From the NCBI RefSeq assembly GCF_016899855.1, contig NZ_JACJJG010000007.1:1-64000 (forward strand): a DNA stretch of 64,000 bases, given 5' to 3'. The position numbers and the translations under genes are program-made. Source of the DNA: Marseilla massiliensis. GTDB taxonomy: Bacteria > Bacteroidota > Bacteroidia > Bacteroidales > Bacteroidaceae. The notes below the pieces were generated by a model. The model saw nothing but the letters and a program-made list of their open reading frames with translations. It was not told the DNA's origin and made no database searches. Of the stretch, positions 17,658-26,341 are shown piece after piece (the stretch's first letter is position 1; every line of letters starts with the position of its first letter).

Positions 17658-18647
17658 TTACAGCCACTTAGCGCCGGCACTCAAAACAAACTTTATCTTC
17701 TTGTTCTTCGGAATCGAAGGCTTAGCCCATTCTCCGTCACCGACAAGTATAGTAACACTGCGCCCTGGCTCGGCTGCATCTATTGCGCTTTGTAAATCAA
17801 AATACAATCCCGAGCCGTCGTTTGCCACAGACATATCATAATGCCTAAAATAATCCTTCAACTCTGGCACTTCATCCGCCACAGCTTCGGCCAAAAGTCC
17901 TGCTACAATATATGCGCCGTAGACATTATAATGAGTATTGTCTTGCCTCCCGTCAGGCAAGTATTCCACCTCACCCGGCCTGTACCACATGTGCAATTTC
18001 TTTGAACCATCCGGTCCGAGTCCCTCCTCCAAATCATGAGTTATCTTGTTGGCATCAACAAAAGGAACGTCCAACTCCACGGCTACATTACGCGGCGAAA
18101 GCAAATATGCTCCATGAGTATCCACCAAAGTGTCACCTTCAGCAAGATAATTGGATGAATTATCACGTCTGTCGTCATCTTCTACAGCAGTCTTGCTGTC
18201 TGCAAATGTACGCCTTACGACACTATTAAACAAGACCGGTATTCCCCCCTTGCGACGGGTCTCATTAACAAACCTGCGCAAATTGTCATCAAAAGACGTT
18301 CCAGGGTCCGTATGGCGCAAGGTGTCGGCTTTCTCGTCATTATGCCCGAATTGTATAAAAACATAATCACCCGGCCTTATCTGTTCAACGACCTTTTGCC
18401 AATGTCCCTCGGCGATAAAACTTTTTGACGACCTTCCGTTCAGCGCATGGTTGTTGACGATGACATTATCCGTAAAGAAATTCTTGAGCATCATGCCCCA
18501 TCCTCTCTCAAGTTTACCGCCACTGACATCTTTATTGGCCATAGTTGAATCGCCAATCATAAATATCCTGACCTTTTGTTCACTTTTGAAGGCAGATAAA
18601 ACCAGTATGCCTGCCACAGCCAAAAATATATACTTAACGAGTCTCAT
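17658..18647 (-). CDS. SGNH-hydrolase, rhamnogalacturonan acetylesterase type (CE12)
   Basis: Secreted esterase removing acetyl groups from pectic polysaccharide (family knowledge). A signal peptide (about residues 1-22) is followed by SGNH block I IFMIGDSTMANKD, the block II Gly/Asn region NNHALNGRSSKSF, block III FIQFGHNDEK, and block V DNTHYN with the catalytic Asp and His. The last 57 residues (from VANDGSG) resemble the opening strands of a pectinesterase beta-helix and then stop. It starts 9 nt after hisS and may be co-transcribed. Confidence 0.88.
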   Translation of the reverse strand: MRLVKYIFLAVAGILVLSAFKSEQKVRIFMIGDSTMANKDVSGGKLERGWGMMLKNFFTDNVIVNNHALNGRSSKSFIAEGHWQKVVEQIRPGDYVFIQFGHNDEKADTLRHTDPGTSFDDNLRRFVNETRRKGGIPVLFNSVVRRTFADSKTAVEDDDRRDNSSNYLAEGDTLVDTHGAYLLSPRNVAVELDVPFVDANKITHDLEEGLGPDGSKKLHMWYRPGEVEYLPDGRQDNTHYNVYGAYIVAGLLAEAVADEVPELKDYFRHYDMSVANDGSGLYFDLQSAIDAAEPGRSVTILVGDGEWAKPSIPKNKKIKFVLSAGAKWL

Positions 18648-18656
18648 ACCTAAACC

Positions 18657-20024
18657 TTATTTCTCATTGCAGATAATCGAGACAAGCTCGTCTGCGTCAA
18701 CAAGTTTCTGTTCACCGTCAACCATATTTTTCAACGTAATCTTGTTCTCTTTCATCTCGTTTTCGCCAGCAAGAGCGACATAACGTATTTTGTTATTATT
18801 GGCATAGGCCATCTGCTTTTTCATCTTCACCGCATCAGGATATATTTCCGTTGATATCCCGCACGAACGGGCTTTTGACACTATGGGCAAACAATATGCA
18901 GTCTCTCTTTCTCCGAAATTTATGAACAGAAGCTGCGTTCCCGATACAGCATTGTCTGGATATAAATCCAACGCATTAAGCACATCGAAAATTCTGTCGG
19001 CTCCGAACGAAATACCTACACCACTAAGGCCAGGCATTCCGAATATACCTGTAAGATTGTCATAACGCCCTCCGCCGGTTATACTGCCTATCTGTACATC
19101 CAAAGCCTTAACCTCAAATATCGCTCCTGTATAATAATTCAAGCCACGCGCCAATGTCAGGTCAAATTGCAACTCATTTTCAAGACCTATATTCTTAAGC
19201 ACGCCAAAGATGTAACGCAACTCCTCTACACCCTTTTGTCCAATTTCCGAATCCTTGAGCAGACCACTTATTACGTCTAACTTTTCTTCATTACTACCAG
19301 ACATGGATATTATCGGCTGAAGTTTCTCTATTGCTTCGGCACTTAGGCCGTCTGCCGCTAATTCCGCATTAACGTTGTCTATTCCGATCTTATCTAATTT
19401 ATCAATAGCAACCGTAATATCCACGATTTTATCAGCCTCGTCTATATATTCAGCTATTCCTGTAAGAATCTTACGGTTGTTAATCTTTATCTGTACACGA
19501 ATACCAAAACGCTTGAATACAGTGTCAACAATTTGCACAAGCTCAACTTCGTTCAGCAAAGAGTCACTTCCTACAACGTCTGCATCACATTGGTAAAACT
19601 CCCTGTAACGTCCCTTCTGCGGACGGTCAGCACGCCATACCGGCTGAATCTGATAACGCTTGAAAGGCAATTGTAATTCATCACGATGCATTACCACAAA
19701 ACGTGCGAAAGGAACAGTCAAATCATATCTCAATCCTTTCTCACAGAGTTTTGACGCAAGATGAAGCGAATCACCATTCTGCAACTCATTATCGCTTAAT
19801 TTGCTTAAATAATCTCCGCTATTCAATATTTTAAATAGCAATTTGTCGCCTTCTTCTCCGTACTTTCCAAGCAAAGTCTGCAATGTTTCCATAGCAGGAG
19901 TCTCTATCTGCTTATACCCATACAAAGCAAAAACCGACTTAATCGTATCAAATATATAATTACGCTTTGACATTTCTATAGGTGAAAAATCGCGCGTACC
20001 TTTAGGTATTGAAGATTTGTTCAT
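18657..20024 (-). CDS. hisS: Histidyl-tRNA synthetase
   Basis: Class II aminoacyl-tRNA synthetase of 455 residues. Motif 1 region [22 protein letters not shown], the [16 protein letters not shown] motif, motif 2 [29 protein letters not shown], the histidine A box [15 protein letters not shown] and motif 3 [13 protein letters not shown] with [11 protein letters not shown] are all visible. The C-terminal anticodon-binding domain is complete. The purA terminator lies just upstream, so hisS is transcribed separately. Confidence 0.97.
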   Translation of the reverse strand: MNKSSIPKGTRDFSPIEMSKRNYIFDTIKSVFALYGYKQIETPAMETLQTLLGKYGEEGDKLLFKILNSGDYLSKLSDNELQNGDSLHLASKLCEKGLRYDLTVPFARFVVMHRDELQLPFKRYQIQPVWRADRPQKGRYREFYQCDADVVGSDSLLNEVELVQIVDTVFKRFGIRVQIKINNRKILTGIAEYIDEADKIVDITVAIDKLDKIGIDNVNAELAADGLSAEAIEKLQPIISMSGSNEEKLDVISGLLKDSEIGQKGVEELRYIFGVLKNIGLENELQFDLTLARGLNYYTGAIFEVKALDVQIGSITGGGRYDNLTGIFGMPGLSGVGISFGADRIFDVLNALDLYPDNAVSGTQLLFINFGERETAYCLPIVSKARSCGISTEIYPDAVKMKKQMAYANNNKIRYVALAGENEMKENKITLKNMVDGEQKLVDADELVSIICNEK

Positions 20025-20096
20025 CTTTATTGAGAATTAAATAAAAACGTAGATTAGAGATATTCTCTATTAAATTAATATCAATAAAAGCAATTA

Positions 20097-20150
20097 AAGA
20101 AATCAAGGATTATGCCATAAACAGTAAATATGCCATCTCCTTGATTTCTT
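20097..20150 (-). terminator. Terminator of purA
   Basis: Arms AAGAAATCAAGGA (20097-20109) and its perfect complement (20138-20150) with a 28-nt loop, 14 nt past the purA stop codon. The loop is long for a classical terminator. Confidence 0.5.
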
Positions 20151-20164
20151 CATTTTAACAATAA

Positions 20165-21445
20165 TTATTTCCTTATAATCGTTTGCTCACGGTCAGGCCC
20201 AATAGATATTATCTTGATAGGAGTATCCAACTGGGCCTCAAGAAATTTGATATAATCAACAAACTCCGCTGGAAACTCGTCTTCACTCGTCATTTTTGTC
20301 ATGTCGGTGTTCCAGCCTTTCAATTCTTTATAAACGGGCTCTATATCATGCTCTATGTCAAACGGGAATTCTGTTATTTCCCCTCCATTACGTTTATATG
20401 CCACACATGCCTTTATTGTATCAAAACCATCAAGCACGTCGCTCTTCATCATTATAAGTTGCGTAACTCCGTTTATCATTATAGCATAACGCAAAGCAAC
20501 CAAGTCTATCCATCCACATCTACGCTCGCGCCCCGTAACGGCACCGTACTCATGCCCTAACTGACGAATCCTTGCACCTGTCTCATCAAACAGTTCAGTC
20601 GGGAACGGCCCTGAGCCGACACGTGTACAATAAGCTTTCATAATGCCGTAAACTTCACCTATCTTATTCGGGCCTATACCCAATCCGGTACAAGCTCCCG
20701 CGCAAATTGTATTGGATGAAGTGACAAAAGGATAACTTCCAAAGTCAACATCAAGCATCGTGCCCTGTGCGCCTTCGCACAAAATGCTTTTACCTTCTTT
20801 CAAGGCATTGTTTATTGTGTGCTCGGAATCAATGACATGGAACTGGCGGATAAAATCGACCCCTTCCATCCACTTTTTCTCAACATCAGTTATATCATAA
20901 TCAGTATAACCCAAAGCCTTCAGCATTTTTTCATGCCGTGCCTTGTGGGCTGCATATTTTTCCTCAAAACCATCAAATATATCACCGACACGCAAACCAT
21001 TACGCGAAATCTTATCCGTATATGTAGGGCCTATGCCTTTACCGGTTGTACCTACTTTATCCTTACCCTTAGCCATTTCATAAGCAGCATCAAGCAGTCT
21101 ATGGGTCGGCATTATAAGATGAGCCTTTTTTGATATATAAAGTCTTTCTTTCAATGGATGCCCTGTTCGTTCAAGGTCTTTTGCCTCTTCCATAAAAAGA
21201 TCTGGAGCAATAACCACACCATTACCTATAATGTTGATTTTACCTCCCTGGAATATTCCGGAAGGAATACTTCTCAACACATATTTTTCACCTTCGAACT
21301 CAAGGGTATGACCTGCGTTCGGACCACCTTGAAATCTAGCGACTACATCATATCCCGGAGTAAGCACGTCAACGACCTTCCCCTTGCCTTCGTCGCCCCA
21401 CTGCAAACCTAACAGCACATCAACTTTGCCTTTTTCCATATTCAT
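20165..21445 (-). CDS. purA: Adenylosuccinate synthetase
   Basis: Catalyses GTP-dependent condensation of IMP and aspartate, the first committed step to AMP. The 426 residues carry the N-terminal LLGLQWGDEGKGKVVD loop, QGGPNAGHT with the catalytic His, GTTGKGIGPTYTDKISRNGLR, EGAQGTMLDVDFGSYPFVTSSN and the GRERRCGWIDL signature. The start (ATG at 21445 or 21439) lies within the end of the Fur-like gene, so the two are likely coupled. Confidence 0.97.
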   Translation of the reverse strand: MNMEKGKVDVLLGLQWGDEGKGKVVDVLTPGYDVVARFQGGPNAGHTLEFEGEKYVLRSIPSGIFQGGKINIIGNGVVIAPDLFMEEAKDLERTGHPLKERLYISKKAHLIMPTHRLLDAAYEMAKGKDKVGTTGKGIGPTYTDKISRNGLRVGDIFDGFEEKYAAHKARHEKMLKALGYTDYDITDVEKKWMEGVDFIRQFHVIDSEHTINNALKEGKSILCEGAQGTMLDVDFGSYPFVTSSNTICAGACTGLGIGPNKIGEVYGIMKAYCTRVGSGPFPTELFDETGARIRQLGHEYGAVTGRERRCGWIDLVALRYAIMINGVTQLIMMKSDVLDGFDTIKACVAYKRNGGEITEFPFDIEHDIEPVYKELKGWNTDMTKMTSEDEFPAEFVDYIKFLEAQLDTPIKIISIGPDREQTIIRK

Positions 21446-21929
21446 TATAATGTTTATTCTTGTTTGTACTTTCTTTCTTTTTCTGACGGGTCAGCATGGC
21501 TTGACACGTACTGCATGTACCATAAATATATACAGAAAAACTTTCCTTACGAAAGCGTTTCAGATGTATACCGTCCAAAGTTTCCGCAATTTCAGGAATC
21601 TTCACCTCCATTACCTTACCACAAACAGTACATACCTGAACACATCTGTTGTCACCATAACATGCTTTATAACGCATACCGTCATATAAGCGCTGACAAA
21701 CAACCAAGCGCAATGCCAACAATAATTTTATTGTATTATAAAGCGTGGCGCGGCTCACGGGGAAATTCATCTCCTCAAGTCGACCACTTAAATCCTGCAA
21801 GGAAAAATAAGAAGTAAAACCATACACCGCTTCCAGTATCGCAAACCTTTCTGGAGTTTTGCGACAATTGTTTTGTTCAATATAATTGTCCAAAACCTGT
21901 CTTGCGGCTTCGTATGAATTACCTTTCAT
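21420..21929 (-). CDS. Fur-family transcriptional regulator lacking the usual His-rich metal site
   Basis: Winged-helix regulator of 169 residues. Visible are the NNCRKTPERFAILEAVYGFTSYFSLQDL DNA-binding half with VSRATLYNTIKLLLALRLVV, and a C-terminal half with two CxxC motifs (CTVC and CSTC) that would hold the structural zinc. The normal HHDH-type motif before the first CxxC is replaced by CYGDNRCVQ, and the usual later His is absent. So metal sensing of the Fur/PerR/Zur type is doubtful. It overlaps purA and lies 63 nt after the AlkD-like gene. Confidence 0.85.
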   Translation of the reverse strand: MKGNSYEAARQVLDNYIEQNNCRKTPERFAILEAVYGFTSYFSLQDLSGRLEEMNFPVSRATLYNTIKLLLALRLVVCQRLYDGMRYKACYGDNRCVQVCTVCGKVMEVKIPEIAETLDGIHLKRFRKESFSVYIYGTCSTCQAMLTRQKKKESTNKNKHYNEYGKRQS

Positions 21930-21992
21930 TCCTCAACTTGTCGTATCGTGTTACAAAAATACAACAAATTCCCGTATTAGGTGCCTATTATA

Positions 21993-22613
21993 TTAAAAAA
22001 TATCCAAATCGTATGATTTAAATGCCGATTTCAATATTTTATTATGTCCCCCATCCATTTGGCCAAAACGAGTCAAGGCATTAACCACAGAATGCCGAAC
22101 AGAAACATTCTCATCACTCAAAGTAGCCTGAGCCTGGTCAATAAATTCATTTATTTCCCGCTCACTAAACTCCACATTCTTGGCAAATAACCGTGCAAGG
22201 ACATTGTATCCGCAAATCACTTCATTCACCTTATCTGCTGCTAACCATCTTAAAGCATAGTTCTTTGCATCATCCAAATATTGAAACAAATTGAAAGCAA
22301 GCATCTCTGCTATTTCCTGATTAGGAATCTGACTTATCCATAAATCAACAATATCAGGCTCCATCTCAGACGGTGGCATGATCATCGTCGCCAATATTTT
22401 ACATTCGCGAATATTCTCTTTCCATAATTCTATGGCAAGATTATAATCCTTGCCATATTCCTTGGCAATAAATTTTAGCAACGGAAGTCCTATTCCCCAA
22501 TTAATTTTATACCCTAACCCTTTGTCGCGCATCGACTGTGACGCAACACCATTCATCTGCAATCTAAAACTTGCTTTTATTTGCTTGAGCTTGTCTTGTG
22601 TATCCTGCTCCAT
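21993..22613 (-). CDS. AlkD-like DNA alkylation repair family protein
   Basis: HEAT-like helical repeat protein of 206 residues of the DNA alkylation repair family (PF08713, by eye). Typical blocks are the GINWGIGLPLLKFIAKEYG type N-terminal helix pair, LAIELWKENIRECKILATMIM, and DIVDLWISQIPNQEIAEMLAFNLF. Classical AlkD excises bulky or cationic alkylated bases; many members are uncharacterised, so the activity is inferred. It starts 3 nt after the dipeptidyl peptidase gene. Confidence 0.8.
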   Translation of the reverse strand: MEQDTQDKLKQIKASFRLQMNGVASQSMRDKGLGYKINWGIGLPLLKFIAKEYGKDYNLAIELWKENIRECKILATMIMPPSEMEPDIVDLWISQIPNQEIAEMLAFNLFQYLDDAKNYALRWLAADKVNEVICGYNVLARLFAKNVEFSEREINEFIDQAQATLSDENVSVRHSVVNALTRFGQMDGGHNKILKSAFKSYDLDIF

Positions 22614-22616
22614 TTT

Positions 22617-24578
22617 CTAAACCAGCGTTGAATAAAACTTGCTATAACGCAACATTTGTTGAGTATAAGTCTCTGAATAATCCACACAAATATCTATTAC
22701 ATTACCTGCATCGTCTGTAACAGGCAACAAGACTGGATTTATGAAACCTTTGTAAGGTGGGATTCCTAATCGTTCATATCTTGTAAGTATTTCATCATGA
22801 AGAATCGGATCTACTTTCACGGCATATTTCTCAACCAAATCTTTAGCAGATAAATAATCGCCTTCACTTTTTATACGCTGGATTTCTGCAAGTAGACATC
22901 CAAACAGAACTCTTAGCTTTTCATAATCATTTATACGCACAAAAGTCTTGCCGTTATTGCCTACCAACTCTATGACATTATCGTTTTTTCCTTGTTCATA
23001 ACACCATCTGGCTATAAGGGCCCTATCACGCATATGCGCTTCTTCTATATCATGCCCCTTATTTATACGTGCCAACTGCGTCAGCATGCCGTTCATTATA
23101 TACGAATAATACCCGGCCTTATATGCGTCTTTGTCTGGTAAAAGTCCCAACTCAACCATTTTTACATCAGCCGAATAATATAATCCGAATAAATCAGCAC
23201 GTGCCTCTTCTATCGTATTACCATATGCCTTTAACGCATCAGGATCTACGCCTAGCAACAATTGACCGCTGCCATGCCCAAGGCATTCATGTAGATCTGT
23301 ATGAATAACATCACACAAATCACCATATTTACGGATCATATCCTTCGTTTCTTCATCTATAACAAATTCATCATCAAAACCGTTTCCACGTGCAGCTTCG
23401 TTATATGCTGATATAATGTTACTTATCGTTACACTCTTACTTCCGTGGACAGCTCTTATCCAATCCGCGTTAGGAAGATTAATGCCTATTGCCGTTGACG
23501 GATACTCACCACCCCCTAACATTGCCGCACAAATTACATTCGCTGATACACCGTTGACTTGCTTCTTTTTAAATCTCGGATCTATTGGCGAATGATCTTC
23601 AAACCATTGGGCATTCTCACTTATTACCTTTGTTCGTTTAGTTCCTTCAATGTCACGATATTCAACAAGACCTTCCCATGTACCCTTAAGTCCCAACGGA
23701 TCGTCATAAACTTCTATGAAACCATTGATGAAATCAACCAACGAATCTTTTTCTTCCACCCATTCAATGCAATATTCATTAAAATCACGCAACAGACCTG
23801 ATTTATAATAACTTATCAGCAGTTCTATTACATTTTGCTGTTTATCGTTTTCCGCTACATTTAACGCTTGCTGAAGCCAAAATACAATTTTTTCTATTGC
23901 TGCGCCATACTTACCGCCCACCTTCCATACACATTCACTGACCTTACCATCGTTCTTGACAACAGTAGTATTAAGTCCATAAGATAACAGATCGCCACCA
24001 TCTGTTTTTTTCATGGAGGCATAATAATCCTCAACCTCTTTTTGGGTTACGTTTTCGTAAAAATTGCATGCTGACGATTGTACCAAATCAACATCTGACT
24101 TCTTGCAAACTTTTACGGGATATACATCAGAATCAAAAATAACAGGAACAAGTGTATCGCACAACTCATCTACAGATTGTTCGTCAGCCAAAGGCAGCAC
24201 ACGACAATCCAATGACTTTACAGCATTTATAAAGAACTGAGGGGTAAAACCCGGCTTGAATTTGTCACTTCCATAATGGTGGTATATTCCATTTGAGAAC
24301 CATACACGCTTCAAATAAACTTCAAAAGCCTTGAAATCATCAGTTTCACGAGAACCCTCATAATTCATATACACGGCTTCAAGAACGCTTCTTATAACAA
24401 GATTGTACTTACCAAACTGGTCAAAAGTAATATCACGGCCGAATAAAGCAGCTTGTGACAAACAATATACGAGTTTCTTTTGACGCAAAGACAAAGAATC
24501 AAAATTCTCCAAACGGTACCGTAACATCATGATATCAGCAAACCGTTCATCCGTGTATTTGAAATTATCAGAGTTCAT
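22617..24578 (-). CDS. Dipeptidyl peptidase III family zinc peptidase (M49)
   Basis: Metallopeptidase of 653 residues that removes dipeptides from peptide N termini (family M49). The zinc motif has the M49-specific longer spacing, HECLGH, within DLHECLGHGSGQL, and the third ligand lies in EEARADLFGLYY. No signal peptide is evident, so it is probably cytoplasmic. Length is close to the bacterial M49 enzymes. It begins 29 nt after the AraC-type regulator and is followed after 3 nt by the AlkD-like gene; this may be one transcript. Confidence 0.92.
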   Translation of the reverse strand: MNSDNFKYTDERFADIMMLRYRLENFDSLSLRQKKLVYCLSQAALFGRDITFDQFGKYNLVIRSVLEAVYMNYEGSRETDDFKAFEVYLKRVWFSNGIYHHYGSDKFKPGFTPQFFINAVKSLDCRVLPLADEQSVDELCDTLVPVIFDSDVYPVKVCKKSDVDLVQSSACNFYENVTQKEVEDYYASMKKTDGGDLLSYGLNTTVVKNDGKVSECVWKVGGKYGAAIEKIVFWLQQALNVAENDKQQNVIELLISYYKSGLLRDFNEYCIEWVEEKDSLVDFINGFIEVYDDPLGLKGTWEGLVEYRDIEGTKRTKVISENAQWFEDHSPIDPRFKKKQVNGVSANVICAAMLGGGEYPSTAIGINLPNADWIRAVHGSKSVTISNIISAYNEAARGNGFDDEFVIDEETKDMIRKYGDLCDVIHTDLHECLGHGSGQLLLGVDPDALKAYGNTIEEARADLFGLYYSADVKMVELGLLPDKDAYKAGYYSYIMNGMLTQLARINKGHDIEEAHMRDRALIARWCYEQGKNDNVIELVGNNGKTFVRINDYEKLRVLFGCLLAEIQRIKSEGDYLSAKDLVEKYAVKVDPILHDEILTRYERLGIPPYKGFINPVLLPVTDDAGNVIDICVDYSETYTQQMLRYSKFYSTLV

Positions 24579-24607
24579 AAAACGTATTTATGGATTTTTG
24601 GACTATT

Positions 24608-25024
24608 TCAGTTTTTTGTATTATCAAGCTTATACTGCCTCGGGGTCAATCCAGTGTATTTATAAAATGCCGCATAAAACGACTGTCGGTTAGAAAAGCC
24701 GACCAAATCGCTTATCTCCTCCATACGTAGTTTGGCATAACGCTTATCGGTTAACAGCAATTTGGCATTATCAACCCTGTATTTATTCACGAGCGATGTA
24801 TAGTTCATATCAAAACAAACATTAACCACAGCTGAAACATAACGCGTATTCGTATGCAAATCTTCAGCTAATCTTTTTGCCGAATATTCCTTATCCTTAT
24901 ATTTTTTCCTTTTCAGCAAAATACTTATTATCTGCCCCTTAAGCTCATTCATAAGTTTGGGATTAACAAGGGAACGGTATACAGCCTCCTTCTTGTTACC
25001 ATAATTAATGTTATACTTAGTCAT
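24608..25024 (-). CDS. Small AraC-type transcriptional regulator
   Basis: Protein of 138 residues whose C-terminal about 90 residues form an AraC/XylS DNA-binding domain: a first helix-turn-helix (LAEDLHTNTRYVSAVVNVCF), then YRVDNAKLLLTD, then the second one (MEEISDLVGFSNRQSFYAAFYKYTGLTPRQYK). There is no room for a ligand-binding domain, so it is a stand-alone DNA binder. A TACCTTTG -7 box lies upstream at 25118-25125. Possible targets include the downstream peptidase. Confidence 0.88.
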   Translation of the reverse strand: MTKYNINYGNKKEAVYRSLVNPKLMNELKGQIISILLKRKKYKDKEYSAKRLAEDLHTNTRYVSAVVNVCFDMNYTSLVNKYRVDNAKLLLTDKRYAKLRMEEISDLVGFSNRQSFYAAFYKYTGLTPRQYKLDNTKN

Positions 25025-25210
25025 ACCTGCCTCCTAAAATCAAATCTTTTTACTCTAAAACAAACAAACCGGACAACGACAATTCGCATCATCCAATTTG
25101 CGACTTTTACCTATATGCAAAGGTAATATTTTTTCGACAAATTGGTTTATAAAACAAAGATTTTAATATAAATTGCATTTATCCTTTACGGATAAACTAC
25201 AAAAAACACC

Positions 25211-25942
25211 TTATTCGACTAATTTGCCTTCTTTCTCCAAAGCATTCCAAACTGAATAACGTGCCCCATTATTCATCATCTCAATCTTTTTGAAGAATTC
25301 ACGCATGGAGGTTCTGTGTGAATCTGTTTCGTAAGGACAAAGCTTCACTTGCTTCTCATAGCCTTTATTAGCGGCAAATATACGCAAGTCTTCCTCAGCC
25401 TCAAGACACAACGGTCGGATGATGGTTATCGGCATTTTTCTCATCTTCAAGCACACAGGCATCGTGGAAAAACTGCCTTGAAAATAGAGGTTCATCATGG
25501 CTGTATGTATAATATCATCCATATGGTGTCCCAAAGCTATTTTATTACACCCCAACCTTTGCGCCATTACAAACATTTGCTTACGCCTGTTCCACGAACA
25601 AAGGAAACACGGGGACTTACGATTATCCGTAGAAGAATCAAAACATGTCGTAACGCAATGGAACCTCACTCCTCGGTTTTCACAGAAATCCCGCAAATAA
25701 GCCTCGTCCGACTCATACTTTATGTTTTCCATCCTTATATGCAATGCATCAACGGTGAATGACGGCTTTCGTATTTCCTGTCTTTTAGACAGAAGCTCAA
25801 CGAGGCATAACGAATCCTTACCACCGGACAGACCAATAAGTATATGGTCACCATCAGTAATAAGCTGATAATCATAAATCGCTTTTTGAAAGCGACTTAT
25901 GATTTTTTTCTCAAGTTTTTGTTCATTGGAGAGTAATGGCAT
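25211..25942 (-). CDS. TtcA-like tRNA thiolation PP-loop protein
   Basis: ATP pyrophosphatase of 243 residues, related to TtcA, which makes 2-thiocytidine in tRNA. The PP-loop is HILIGLSGGKDSLCLVELL, the central CxxC is in SPCFLCSWNRRKQMF, and the ALGHHMDDIIHTAMMNL motif follows. A final CxxC seen in E. coli TtcA is not evident; only the single Cys of KLCPYETD is near that place, so the iron-sulfur ligation may differ. Last of the Nfn-DMT-TtcA group, 30 nt downstream of the DMT gene. Confidence 0.85.
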   Translation of the reverse strand: MPLLSNEQKLEKKIISRFQKAIYDYQLITDGDHILIGLSGGKDSLCLVELLSKRQEIRKPSFTVDALHIRMENIKYESDEAYLRDFCENRGVRFHCVTTCFDSSTDNRKSPCFLCSWNRRKQMFVMAQRLGCNKIALGHHMDDIIHTAMMNLYFQGSFSTMPVCLKMRKMPITIIRPLCLEAEEDLRIFAANKGYEKQVKLCPYETDSHRTSMREFFKKIEMMNNGARYSVWNALEKEGKLVE

Positions 25943-25972
25943 TATGCAATCTTAAATCATTTATAAAAAGCC

Positions 25973-26341
25973 TTACTTCATAAATACAAGATATACCGCA
26001 CAAATGATTAATAAGAATGCAAGTATGTGATTCCAGTGAAGAGTCTGGCCTTGAAATAATATATTGATAATGACAGCGAACACACCAAGACTGATACATT
26101 CCTGTATTACCTTCAACTGAATCAACGAGAATGGACCTCCGTTACCCGTAAAACCTATACGGTTGGCAGGTACCTGGCAACAATACTCAAAAAAAGCAAT
26201 ACCCCATGAAAATGCGATAACGCCTATCAATGGCCATTTTGCAGATATTCCCGAGGTTTGCAGCTTTAAATGCCCATACCAAGCAAGGGTCATGAAGACG
26301 TTGCTTAGTACGAGCAATATTATAGTATAAAGTCCGTTCAT
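25973..26341 (-). CDS. DMT family protein (DUF486)
   Basis: Small membrane protein of 122 residues with four hydrophobic segments, recognised as DUF486. Characteristic blocks are VLSNVFMTLAWYGHLK, ISWGIAFFEYCCQVPANRIG-like text and QLKVIQECISLGVF. It resembles half of a drug/metabolite transporter. Substrate unknown. Its ATG overlaps the stop of the upstream Nfn-like gene by 4 nt, so the two are translated together. Confidence 0.85.
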   Translation of the reverse strand: MNGLYTIILLVLSNVFMTLAWYGHLKLQTSGISAKWPLIGVIAFSWGIAFFEYCCQVPANRIGFTGNGGPFSLIQLKVIQECISLGVFAVIINILFQGQTLHWNHILAFLLIICAVYLVFMK

